64,000 bases of DNA from Eutrophocola sp964503965. GTDB lineage: Bacteria > Pseudomonadota > Gammaproteobacteria > Pseudomonadales > Pseudohongiellaceae. Shown here one piece after another: positions 33,955-42,854 of this stretch; position 1 is the first letter of the stretch; each line of letters begins with the position of its first letter. The position numbers and the translations under genes are program-made. The DNA lies in contig CAZDCK010000007.1 of NCBI GenBank assembly GCA_964503965.1, positions 47,688 through 111,687 of the forward strand, read 5' to 3'. The notes below the pieces were generated by a model. It searched no databases, was not told the DNA's origin, and was given only the letters and a program-made list of their open reading frames with translations.

Positions 33955-35739
33955 TTGACTACCGTAAGCGAACAAACAGCCCAGGAAGCACAGGCACAGC
34001 AACCCGCTGTCATTGATGCCCTTTACCGGAAGTTTGGTGAATCCACTTTTGTACGTCAGCATACTGCCGAAGGCATGCCGACATTGTGGGTGCCACGCAG
34101 CCAATTACTCGACATACTGCGTTACCTGCGCGATGAGTATCGCCCCCGCTACGAGATGCTGCTCGACGTAACCGCTATAGATGAACGCATGCGTGTCAAC
34201 AGGCAGGGGCAGCCTGACAGTGATTTTACAGTGGTCTACCACCTGATTTCCTATTCGGGTAATTGTGATATTCGTCTCAAGGTAGCTCTGTCTGAAAACG
34301 ACCAGAATATCCCGACGGTTATCTCCCTGTGGCCAGCTGCCAACTGGCATGAGCGGGAAATGTGGGACATGTTTGGCATAAATGTAGAAGGCCATCCCAA
34401 CCAGAAAAGAATTTATACGCCTCCCACCTGGGTTGGACACCCCCTACGCAAGGATCATCCCGCCAGGGCTACGGAAATGGACTGGTTCCAGATGAGCGAC
34501 GAAATTCAGGATCGTGAACAGGAAGCCATGCTGTTTGATCCTGAGGAATGGGGCATGACCCGTCATTCCGATACTTCCGAGTACATGTTCCTCAACTTTG
34601 GTCCTAATCACCCGGCCGCCCACGGTATTATCCGCTTTGCCCTGCAACTCGATGGTGAGTATGTGATTAATTGCGTACCTGACGTGGGATACCACCACCG
34701 CGGCGCAGAAAAGATGGGCGAACGCCAGAGCTGGCATACCTACATTCCCTATACAGACCGTATTGATTATCTCGGCGGTGTCATGAATAACCTGCCTTAT
34801 GTCATGGCGGTTGAAAAGATGGCTGGCATCAAGGTTCCTGAGCGGGTTCAGACCATTCGTGTGATGCTCGCCGAATTCTTCAGGATATGCAGTCACCTGC
34901 TTTTCTATGGCACCTGGGCCGTTGACCTTGGGCAACTCTCGCCCCTGTTTTACTGTTTCGAAGATCGTGAAAAAGCATTCAACATAATCGAATCAATCAC
35001 CGGTGGGCGTATGCATCCCAGCTGGTTCCGTATCGGTGGTGTTGCCCAGGACCTGCCAAATGGCTGGGACAAGCTGATTCGTGAGTTCGTTGAATACTTC
35101 CCGAAACGTCTTGCCGAATACGACAAGATGATTATGGCAAATACCACTATCCGCCAACGTACCCAGGGTGTGGGTTCCATGACTACACAGGATGCATTTG
35201 ACTGGGGTATGACCGGTCCGGCCCTGCGTGCAACCGGACTTGAATGGGACTATCGCAAGAACAGGCCCTACAGCGGGTATGAAAACTTCGAGTTTGACGT
35301 GCCAATTGCCGTTAACGGTGATTGCTATGACAGGGCTGCTGTGCGTGTTGAAGAGATGCGCCAGAGCTGTCGAATAATCAAGCAGTGCGTAGAAAATATG
35401 CCGTCTGGTCCTTACAAATCAGACCACCCCCTGGCAACACCTCCTATCAAGGAAAAGTCTAAGCAGGATATTGAAACCCTGATTGATCACTTCCTGAGCG
35501 TGAGCTGGGGACCAATTATTGATCCAACAGAAGTGTCGATGACTATCGAGGCGACCAAGGGTCTGAACATGTACTACCTGATCAATGATGGTGGTAGTGG
35601 CTCCTATCGCACGCGCATAAGAACGCCTTCTTTCATCCATATCCAGGCAATACCATTCCTGAGTCGTGGGCTGATGCTGGCAGACTTTACTGCCGTCGTC
35701 GCTACCACTGATTTTGTGATGGCAGATGTGGACAAGTAG
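33955..35739 (+). CDS. nuoCD: NADH-quinone oxidoreductase fused subunits C and D
   Basis: Fusion of the 30-kDa (NuoC, about residues 1-190) and 49-kDa (NuoD, about 205-594) subunits, as in E. coli and Pseudomonas. The NuoD part lines the quinone chamber and carries the HPAAHG motif that begins the 49-kDa domain, and GVGSMTTQDA. The 594-aa length matches the fused form (600 in E. coli). The start appears to be a TTG at 33955 preceded by AGAG. It lies 55 nt after nuoB. Confidence 0.96.
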   Translation: MTTVSEQTAQEAQAQQPAVIDALYRKFGESTFVRQHTAEGMPTLWVPRSQLLDILRYLRDEYRPRYEMLLDVTAIDERMRVNRQGQPDSDFTVVYHLISYSGNCDIRLKVALSENDQNIPTVISLWPAANWHEREMWDMFGINVEGHPNQKRIYTPPTWVGHPLRKDHPARATEMDWFQMSDEIQDREQEAMLFDPEEWGMTRHSDTSEYMFLNFGPNHPAAHGIIRFALQLDGEYVINCVPDVGYHHRGAEKMGERQSWHTYIPYTDRIDYLGGVMNNLPYVMAVEKMAGIKVPERVQTIRVMLAEFFRICSHLLFYGTWAVDLGQLSPLFYCFEDREKAFNIIESITGGRMHPSWFRIGGVAQDLPNGWDKLIREFVEYFPKRLAEYDKMIMANTTIRQRTQGVGSMTTQDAFDWGMTGPALRATGLEWDYRKNRPYSGYENFEFDVPIAVNGDCYDRAAVRVEEMRQSCRIIKQCVENMPSGPYKSDHPLATPPIKEKSKQDIETLIDHFLSVSWGPIIDPTEVSMTIEATKGLNMYYLINDGGSGSYRTRIRTPSFIHIQAIPFLSRGLMLADFTAVVATTDFVMADVDK

Positions 35740-35779
35740 GCTGAAAAGCAAGATTCTCCAGTAGGAAATTGATCTAGAA

Positions 35780-36292
35780 ATGAGCAACATCATCGCCAGT
35801 ACAGCCGTCAAGGCAAGAACGCTGACTGAAGAAGAAATTCACGAGATAGAGCATGAAAAAACGCACTATCCGTATACGCAGGCAGTGGGTCTTGAGGCGC
35901 TGAAAATTGTACAGAAATACCAGGGCTGGGTGTCCGATGAAAGCCTGTTGGCCGTGTCCGAGTATTTGGATATTCCACCGGATGAGCTGGAAGGAGTCGC
36001 GACATTCTTCAATATGATTTTCCGGCGACCGGTAGGTAAGTATGTCATCAGGTTATGTGACAGCGTCGCCTGCTGGATGCTCGGGTGTGATTCCCTGAAA
36101 GACCATATCACCAATACCCTGGGTATTGAGTATGGAGAGACAACCGAAGACAACCTGTTTACATTGATTCCTGTGCAGTGTCTGGGTGCCTGTGACAGGG
36201 CGCCAATGATGATGATCAATCGTGAAACCTACCGGGATATAACACCTGAGAAGATTGATGACATTGTGGCTGAATACAAGGCGAAGGGCTAA
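35780..36292 (+). CDS. nuoE: NADH-quinone oxidoreductase subunit E
   Basis: NuoE carries the 2Fe-2S cluster N1a in the NADH-input module. The 170-aa thioredoxin-fold protein has ligands Cys93, Cys98 (C-x4-C, in LCDSVAC) and Cys134, Cys138 (CLGAC). The ATG at 35780 follows nuoCD by 40 nt. The family pattern TTEDNLFTL is present. Confidence 0.96.
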   Translation: MSNIIASTAVKARTLTEEEIHEIEHEKTHYPYTQAVGLEALKIVQKYQGWVSDESLLAVSEYLDIPPDELEGVATFFNMIFRRPVGKYVIRLCDSVACWMLGCDSLKDHITNTLGIEYGETTEDNLFTLIPVQCLGACDRAPMMMINRETYRDITPEKIDDIVAEYKAKG

Positions 36293-36339
36293 ACCCTGGT
36301 TACAGAGACTCAATAGAGTTCAGAGATTCGACTGAGAAA

Positions 36340-37608
36340 ATGGACAAACCTTTAACAAAAAATATCGAAGCAGGTCGCTTACCGTTTGATTTCAAGCAGT
36401 ATGAAGCGGCTGGTGGCTATGAAAGTGTCCGCAAGGTAATAACCATGGAACCTGGCGATGCGGTTAACCTGGTCAAGGAAGCCGGCCTGGGTGGCCGTGG
36501 TGGTGCCGGGTTCAACACGGGCCTTAAATGGAGCTTTGTTCCTCCACCCGATGGTGGCCCCCGTTACCTTGTCGTCAATGGCGACGAAATGGAACCGGGT
36601 ACGTTCAAGGACAGATTGCTGATTGAACATGATCCTCATCTCCTGATTGAAGGGATGATCACCGCCAGCTATGCCATACAGGCCAGCACCGGATATATCT
36701 TCCTGCGGGGTGAATATATCGAGTGCGAGGAGCGTCTTCTCAAGGCTATTGACGAGGCTTATGAGAATGGCATGCTCGGCAAGAATATTCTGGGATCAGG
36801 GTTTGATCTGGATATATACCTGCATACCAGTGCCGGGCGCTATATCTGTGGTGAAGAAACCGCCCTTATCAATGCTCTCGAAGGCAAAAGGGCCAATCCA
36901 CGAGCCAAGCCGCCATTTCCACAGGTTAGTGGGTTGTGGGGCAGGCCAACGGTTGTGAATAATGTAGAGACCATCTGCAACATTCCCGGCATCGTGGCCA
37001 ATGGCACTGATTGGTATCAGGGGCTTGGCAAAGGGGAGCATGTTGGAACGCGTATATCCGGTGTCAGTGGCAGGGTAAACAATCCTGGTTGCTGGGAAGT
37101 GCCGGTTGGTATCACTTTCAGGGAATTGCTGGAAGATTATGCCGGTGGCATGAAGGATGGTTACGAACTTAAGGCATTTTTGCCCGGTGGAGGGTCAACT
37201 GATTTTCTCATGCCCGAACACCTGGATCTCGTGATGGATCCCGGTGAAGTCCAGAAAGCAGGCAGCCGTCTGGGTACATCCCTGATAATGGTCCTTGATG
37301 ACAAAACATGTCCGGTGGGTTGTGTTCGTAACCTGATCAAGTTTTTTGCCCATGAAAGCTGTGGCTGGTGCACGCCCTGCAGGGACGGTTTGCCCTGGGT
37401 TGAGCATATTCTCAACAAAATGGAAGAGGGCAAGGGTGAAATGAAGGATATCGAGATCCTGAAGGAAATGACCGGTTACATGGCACCGGGAAATACCTTT
37501 TGCGCATTGGCACCTGGAGCGGCAGAACCTTTGCAGAGCGCACTCAAGTATTTCATGGATGAGTTTGAAGACCATGTAAACCATGGTTGCAGCTACCAGA
37601 AACATTGA
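36340..37608 (+). CDS. nuoF: NADH-quinone oxidoreductase subunit F
   Basis: NuoF binds NADH and FMN and holds cluster N3, the entry point for electrons. The 422-aa product has the glycine-rich nucleotide/FMN motif GLGGRGGAGFNTGLKW and the N3 ligands Cys341, Cys344, Cys347 (CGWCTPC) and Cys388. It is followed by an unusual 62-nt A/T-rich gap before nuoG. Confidence 0.97.
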   Translation: MDKPLTKNIEAGRLPFDFKQYEAAGGYESVRKVITMEPGDAVNLVKEAGLGGRGGAGFNTGLKWSFVPPPDGGPRYLVVNGDEMEPGTFKDRLLIEHDPHLLIEGMITASYAIQASTGYIFLRGEYIECEERLLKAIDEAYENGMLGKNILGSGFDLDIYLHTSAGRYICGEETALINALEGKRANPRAKPPFPQVSGLWGRPTVVNNVETICNIPGIVANGTDWYQGLGKGEHVGTRISGVSGRVNNPGCWEVPVGITFRELLEDYAGGMKDGYELKAFLPGGGSTDFLMPEHLDLVMDPGEVQKAGSRLGTSLIMVLDDKTCPVGCVRNLIKFFAHESCGWCTPCRDGLPWVEHILNKMEEGKGEMKDIEILKEMTGYMAPGNTFCALAPGAAEPLQSALKYFMDEFEDHVNHGCSYQKH

Positions 37609-37629
37609 TAAATTACGTTAAATAGTACT

Positions 37630-37658
37630 TATAAATATTTGATTATTAAGTATTTATA
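37630..37658 (+). repeat. A/T-rich hairpin between nuoF and nuoG
   Basis: TATAAATA (37630-37637) is perfectly complementary to TATTTATA (37651-37658). The pairing continues inward with two G-U pairs to a 13-bp stem with a 3-nt TTA loop. It abuts the nuoG ribosome site AGAGG (37658-37662). It could be an RNase E processing site or modulate nuoG translation; this is inference. Confidence 0.55.
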
Positions 37659-37670
37659 GAGGTTTTAAAA

Positions 37671-40406
37671 GTGGTAAAAATTACCGTTGATGGCAAAGTC
37701 CTGGAAGTGGACGAAAACAAGAACCTGCTGGAGGAAATCCTCTCCAATGGGGAAGATTTGCCATATTTTTGCTGGCACCCGGCGATGGGCTCTGTGGGGT
37801 CATGCCGCCAGTGTGCGGTAATTGAATATGCTGACGATGAAGATCAACGTGGCCGCCTGAATATGGCGTGTATGACAGCACCTCGCGACGGAGCACGTTA
37901 TTCCATCGAGAATGCAGCCAAGTTCCGCTCCCAGGCCATTGAAAGCATCATGATCAACCATCCGCACGACTGCCCTGTCTGTGAAGAAGGTGGTGAATGT
38001 CATCTACAGGACATGACGGTCATGTCGGGCCACAACTACCGACGTTATGATGGTAAAAAGAAAACCCATACAAACCAGTACCTGGGGCCGTTCATTAACC
38101 ATGAGATGAATCGCTGCATAACCTGTTACCGCTGTGTCAGGTACTACAAGGATTATGCTGGTGGTACAGATTTTGGCCCCCAGGCTTCCCACGATAACAC
38201 CTATTTCGGTCGCTGGCAGGAAGGTCCTCTGGAGAGTGAATTCAGTGGCAACCTGGCAGAAGTGTGTCCCACCGGTGTTTTTACTGACAAGCCTTTTGCC
38301 AAACACTATGTGCGCAAATGGGACCTGCAGACCTCTCCCTCGGTGTGTGCCGGCTGCAGTGTAGGCTGTAATACAAATCCGGGAGAACGTTACGGTACCC
38401 TGCGTCGTGTCGTAAACCGGTTCAATGACGAAGTAAATGGCTATTTCCTGTGCGACCGTGGACGCTTTGGTACCGGTTATGTGAACAGCGATGATCGTAT
38501 TACCGTCTCCATGACCCGTGACAGCCATTATGCAGATCCTGTCCTTGCTACCAATGAAGAAGCTCGTGACAAACTGTTGGCTATGGCTGGCAGTGCCATA
38601 GGTATCGGATCGCCCAGGGCATCCATGGAAGCAAACTTTGCACTCCGGGAACTCGTTGGTGCCGAAAATTTTTACGCGGGTGTGTCAGAAAAAGAGCTGG
38701 GCATGCTGGACCAGATTCTCGACATATACCGCACTAGTCCGGTAAATGTGGCCAATATCAAGGATATTGAGGCATCAGATGCCGTCCTGATACTTGGTGA
38801 GGATGTCACCAATACGGCTGCCCGTTTATCACTGGCCCTGCGTCAGTCGGTGAGGAACCTGGGCAAGGACATGGCCAGGGCCATGAAGTTCCCGGATTGG
38901 CAGGATGCTGCTATTCGACAGCTGACCATGGATCGCAAGAGCCCATTGTTTATTCTGTCACCCCATGCAACCCGCCTGGATGATGTCGCTCAAAATGTAC
39001 ATATAGCCACTGCAGCCGAGAGCGCGAAGATAGGCTTCGCCATTGCATCTGCACTGGATGGCAATGCACCGGGTGTAACAGATCTTACTGAGGAAGAGCA
39101 AGGGCTTGTCCAGACCATTGCCACCGCCCTGAAATCTGCAAAACAGCCTTTAATTATTAGTGGAACAGGCAGCCTGAATCCGGCACTGATCGATGCCGCC
39201 GCCAATATTGCTACAGCACTGGCTGATGGCGAGATAACAGCCAATCTGGCCCTTGTATCACCTGAAGCAAACAGTATGGGACTTGCCCTTATTACTGAAG
39301 GCTCCGGAAAAGGCATTGAGCAGGCGATGGATAGCGGTGCCAAATCCGCCATTGTGCTGGAAAATGATTTATATCGCAGGGCGTCCACTGCCAGGGTTGA
39401 TGGATTTATCGACGGCCTTGATCATCTGGCCGTTCTGGACAGCCTCAAGCATAAAACCGGTGAAGCAGCCAATCTGGTTCTTGCAAGCGGTACCTTTGCT
39501 GAAACATCCGGGACCTTTGTTAATTATGAAACCCGTGCCCAGCATTTTTACTCTGTTTTCAAACCGCTCGAAAGTATTCGTTCCAGCCTGTCCTGGTTGA
39601 GTGACAAGCCAATAGCCGAAGTGACCCGTGCGTGTGCAGAATCCGTGGCCGACTGTCAGGGTATGGCGAACCTGACTCCCGGGAAAACCCTGGCAGGCAT
39701 GCGTTATCCGCGACAACAGCATCGCTATAGTGGGCGTACAGCCATGCGCGCCGATATCAGCGTTCATGAGCCCAAGCAGGAACAGGACGAGGAGGGGATT
39801 ATGTCCTACTCCATGGAAGGTATTCCCCCTGTTCGTGATGCTGAAGTGTTTAACACGCCCTGGTACGGCGGATGGAATTCAAACCAGAGTATCTTCAAGT
39901 TCCAGTCACATACTGGTGAAGGACTCAAGCAGGCAACTCATGGCCATGTGCTGGTTAATAATGCCGCCACGGATAATTTGAATAGTACAGATAAAAAGTA
40001 CAGTGCAGTCACCACGCTGGAAACGTCTGCCGGTGATTACACGGTATTCCCTCTCTATCATCTCTTTGGCAGCGAGGAATTAACAGGAAAAACACCGGCA
40101 ATTCAGGAAAAAGCCACTGGCGCCTATATTGCGCTGTGTGAAGAGGATGCCGCCAAACTGGGTCTGCAAGCCAGCGATGGACTTGCGGTGCAGAATAATG
40201 GTGCCGTTCCCTATGTCATACGCAGTTCCATAAAGCCCGGTACGGTAGGGGTATCCGTTGGTCTCAACGGACTCAATTTTGCCGATCTTGAAGGCGGGAT
40301 TTCACTGGCGAAAGCCTCTGACTGGAAAACACCTCCAGACTGGCGCGCCGCGAATATCATTGTCAGTGACAAGCAAACCCATGAATCAGCAGGGGAGGAC
40401 GCCTGA
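37671..40406 (+). CDS. nuoG: NADH-quinone oxidoreductase subunit G
   Basis: NuoG is the largest peripheral subunit and carries several Fe-S clusters. The 911-aa product has the N1b 2Fe-2S ligands Cys34, Cys45, Cys48 and Cys67, the His-x-x-Asp-Cys-Pro-x-Cys (N5) segment HPHDCPVCEEGGEC, the N4 motif CITCYRC, and the N7 motif CAGCSVGC that begins the molybdopterin-oxidoreductase-like, cofactor-free domain. The start is a GTG at 37671 behind AGAGG. The last base of its stop is the first base of the nuoH ATG. Confidence 0.96.
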   Translation: MVKITVDGKVLEVDENKNLLEEILSNGEDLPYFCWHPAMGSVGSCRQCAVIEYADDEDQRGRLNMACMTAPRDGARYSIENAAKFRSQAIESIMINHPHDCPVCEEGGECHLQDMTVMSGHNYRRYDGKKKTHTNQYLGPFINHEMNRCITCYRCVRYYKDYAGGTDFGPQASHDNTYFGRWQEGPLESEFSGNLAEVCPTGVFTDKPFAKHYVRKWDLQTSPSVCAGCSVGCNTNPGERYGTLRRVVNRFNDEVNGYFLCDRGRFGTGYVNSDDRITVSMTRDSHYADPVLATNEEARDKLLAMAGSAIGIGSPRASMEANFALRELVGAENFYAGVSEKELGMLDQILDIYRTSPVNVANIKDIEASDAVLILGEDVTNTAARLSLALRQSVRNLGKDMARAMKFPDWQDAAIRQLTMDRKSPLFILSPHATRLDDVAQNVHIATAAESAKIGFAIASALDGNAPGVTDLTEEEQGLVQTIATALKSAKQPLIISGTGSLNPALIDAAANIATALADGEITANLALVSPEANSMGLALITEGSGKGIEQAMDSGAKSAIVLENDLYRRASTARVDGFIDGLDHLAVLDSLKHKTGEAANLVLASGTFAETSGTFVNYETRAQHFYSVFKPLESIRSSLSWLSDKPIAEVTRACAESVADCQGMANLTPGKTLAGMRYPRQQHRYSGRTAMRADISVHEPKQEQDEEGIMSYSMEGIPPVRDAEVFNTPWYGGWNSNQSIFKFQSHTGEGLKQATHGHVLVNNAATDNLNSTDKKYSAVTTLETSAGDYTVFPLYHLFGSEELTGKTPAIQEKATGAYIALCEEDAAKLGLQASDGLAVQNNGAVPYVIRSSIKPGTVGVSVGLNGLNFADLEGGISLAKASDWKTPPDWRAANIIVSDKQTHESAGEDA

Positions 40407-41389
40407 TGTTTACTTTTGAGGTAGGTTCACTCCTCAACATCGCCCTGATTCTGGGTGTTGTCCTTACCCTGGCGGCACTGCTGATCTGGATGGAACGTCG
40501 TGTCCTGGGTTTTTTCAATGATCGCCTGGGTCCCAACCGTGTGGGACCGTTCGGTATCCTCCAGTCCGTGGCCGATGTTATCAAGCTGATTACCAAGGAA
40601 GACTGGATACCTCCCTTTGCGGATAAACAGACATTTGTTGTAGCACCGCTGATAATCCCAATAGTGATGCTACTCAGTTTTGCGATGATTCCTTTTGCGC
40701 CCAATGTTGGCATTATCGATATGAACATTGGCCTTCTTTTCGTGATGGCGATGGCAGGATTGGCATCCTATTCAGCCATGCTGGGTGGACTGGCTTCCAA
40801 TAACAAGTTTGCCCTTCTCGGTGGATTGCGTGCGGCAGGGCAGATGATTTCCTACGAAGTGTTCATGGGTATTTCCATACTGGGCGTTGTGATTCTTTCA
40901 GACAGCCTGTCACTGCGCGGTATCGTGGAAGCACAAGAAGATGGCTGGTACGTCATTCCCCAGTTTCTTGGGTTCATCGTGTTTATGGTGGCAGCGCTTG
41001 CTGAATCCCATCGCTGGCCCTTTGACCTGCCAGAGGGTGAAGCTGAAATTATTTCGGGTTTCAACACTGAATATTCAGGCATGAAATTCGGCCTGTTTTT
41101 TGTTGGTGAGTATATCGGCATGTTATTGATGGCATGTCTTATTCCAGTCCTCTTTTTTGGCGGCTGGCACGCACCCTTTGGGTTGGAATTGGGTAACGAG
41201 ATCATTTCCGGTGTGTTCTGGATGTTCGTTAAGACCATGTGCCTTGTGGTGTTCTTTATTCTGGTCAGGGCCGCACTGGCGCGTCCACGATATGACCAGT
41301 TAATGAGTTATGGCTGGCTGGTGATGCTGCCATTGTCCTTGTTGAATCTACTTGTAACCGGCGCAATTGTGCTGATGCAGGGGAGTTGA
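40406..41389 (+). CDS. nuoH: NADH-quinone oxidoreductase subunit H
   Basis: NuoH is the membrane subunit that forms the quinone channel with NuoB and NuoD. The 327-aa product has eight or so membrane segments and the conserved motifs MERRVLGFFNDRLGPNRVGP and PFDLPEGEAEIISGFNTEY, whose acidic loop is functionally important in complex I. The start ATG overlaps the nuoG stop (TGATG). Confidence 0.97.
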   Translation: MFTFEVGSLLNIALILGVVLTLAALLIWMERRVLGFFNDRLGPNRVGPFGILQSVADVIKLITKEDWIPPFADKQTFVVAPLIIPIVMLLSFAMIPFAPNVGIIDMNIGLLFVMAMAGLASYSAMLGGLASNNKFALLGGLRAAGQMISYEVFMGISILGVVILSDSLSLRGIVEAQEDGWYVIPQFLGFIVFMVAALAESHRWPFDLPEGEAEIISGFNTEYSGMKFGLFFVGEYIGMLLMACLIPVLFFGGWHAPFGLELGNEIISGVFWMFVKTMCLVVFFILVRAALARPRYDQLMSYGWLVMLPLSLLNLLVTGAIVLMQGS

Positions 41390-41391
41390 TA

Positions 41392-41940
41392 ATGCTTAAA
41401 GCGTTGATGCATCAGGTAAAAATTATCTGGTCACAGATTGTTTCGCTGTGGCTGGTATTCCTGCATCTATTTAATAAAGCCGATACAGTTGAGTATCCTG
41501 AAGTTAAACCGCATACCTTTCCGCGCTGGCGTGGCAGGATCATCCTGACCCGTGATCCGGATGGTGAAGAACGCTGTGTTGCCTGCAACCTGTGTGCCGT
41601 GGCCTGTCCCGTTGACTGTATTGCACTCCAGAAAACAGAGGATGAAGAAGGGCGCTGGTATCCTGAATTTTTCCGCATCAATTTTTCCCGCTGCATAATG
41701 TGTGGATTTTGTGAAGAAGCCTGTCCGACTCACGCTATCCAACTGACTCCCGATTTCGAGATGGCTGAGTATGTACGCCAAGACATGGTCTGGGAAAAGG
41801 AACACATGCTCATCAATGGCACCGGCAAATACCACGATTACAATTTCTACAAGGTTGCCGGTAAGGCAATTGGCGGCAAGGACAAGGGCGAAGCCCAGAA
41901 TGAGCTTCCGCCGACGGACAGGAGGAGCCTGTTGCCATGA
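41392..41940 (+). CDS. nuoI: NADH-quinone oxidoreductase subunit I
   Basis: NuoI holds clusters N6a and N6b on the way to N2. The 182-aa product has two 4Fe-4S motifs: Cys62, Cys65, Cys68, Cys72 and Cys101, Cys104, Cys107, Cys111. I chose the ATG at 41392 with GGGAG 7 nt upstream; a TTG at 41386 overlapping the nuoH stop is less likely. Its stop overlaps the nuoJ start by 4 nt. Confidence 0.96.
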   Translation: MLKALMHQVKIIWSQIVSLWLVFLHLFNKADTVEYPEVKPHTFPRWRGRIILTRDPDGEERCVACNLCAVACPVDCIALQKTEDEEGRWYPEFFRINFSRCIMCGFCEEACPTHAIQLTPDFEMAEYVRQDMVWEKEHMLINGTGKYHDYNFYKVAGKAIGGKDKGEAQNELPPTDRRSLLP

Positions 41941-42419
41941 ATGTACTGTTTTATGGTTCCGCCATTATTGCGATCCTGGCGACTTTGATGGTGATAACAA
42001 GAACGAATGTTGTCCATGCTTTGCTGTACTTCATTGTTTCCCTGCTTTCCATTGCCGTAATTTTCTATACTCTGGGCGCTCCCTTTGCTGCCGCTCTGGA
42101 GGTCATCGTCTATGCAGGTGCAATTATGGTGATGTTCCTGTTTGTTGTGATGATGTTGAACCTTGGACAGGTGACACAGGATCAGGAAAGAGCCTGGTTG
42201 ACCCCGTCAATCTGGATTGGTCCAAGCCTGATGGCTATTCCATTACTTATCGAAGTGATTTATGCCATCAACATGACCGATGCAGATATGGCAACAACAG
42301 TTGTTAGTGGAAAGGATGTAGGAACAGCATTGTTTGGTCCATATGTTCTGGCTGTAGAGCTTGCATCCATGCTACTGCTTGCAGGCCTGGTGGGTGCTTT
42401 CCATCTGGCAAGAAAATAA
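41937..42419 (+). CDS. nuoJ: NADH-quinone oxidoreductase subunit J
   Basis: NuoJ is a five-helix membrane subunit of the proton-pumping arm. The 160-aa product has the conserved segment VIVYAGAIMVMFLFVVMML, a hallmark of the family that forms the pi-bulge helix. The ATG at 41937 overlaps the nuoI stop as ATGA. Confidence 0.96.
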   Translation: MNVLFYGSAIIAILATLMVITRTNVVHALLYFIVSLLSIAVIFYTLGAPFAAALEVIVYAGAIMVMFLFVVMMLNLGQVTQDQERAWLTPSIWIGPSLMAIPLLIEVIYAINMTDADMATTVVSGKDVGTALFGPYVLAVELASMLLLAGLVGAFHLARK

Positions 42420-42473
42420 GAATAAAGACGCGTTTGACAACGGTTAGGCAACAACGGTGAGAGGATAAAGTCA

Positions 42474-42800
42474 GTGTTACCCCAAATTACAATGCAAGCT
42501 ATTCCCATGGAGCATGGCCTCTTACTGGCTGCAATCCTGTTTATTTTGGGAATGGTGGGTGTTCTGACCCGTCGCAACCTGGTATTCATCCTGATGTCAC
42601 TGGAAATCATGCTAAATGCTACAGGCCTTGCTTTCATTGTCGCTGCTTCACGCTGGGGACAGGTGGATGGCCAGATCATGTTCATTATGATTTTGAGTCT
42701 GGCAGCCGCCGAAGTGGCTGTTGCGCTTGGACTGGTACTACAGTTTTTCCATAAACGTAAAACACTGGATATAGACGCCCTTAACGAAATGAGAGGCTGA
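42474..42800 (+). CDS. nuoK: NADH-quinone oxidoreductase subunit K
   Basis: NuoK is a small three-helix antiporter-related subunit. The 108-aa product has conserved membrane glutamates in LMSLEIMLNA and AAAEVAVALGL and ends NEMRG like other NuoK proteins. The start is a GTG at 42474 behind GAGAGGA. An internal ATG (IPMEHG) would give the shorter form seen in E. coli. Confidence 0.95.
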   Translation: MLPQITMQAIPMEHGLLLAAILFILGMVGVLTRRNLVFILMSLEIMLNATGLAFIVAASRWGQVDGQIMFIMILSLAAAEVAVALGLVLQFFHKRKTLDIDALNEMRG

Positions 42801-42854
42801 CAGCTTCAATTCTCATGGCCGAAAAACAAGGCGAGATACAAGGTAAGACAAGAC

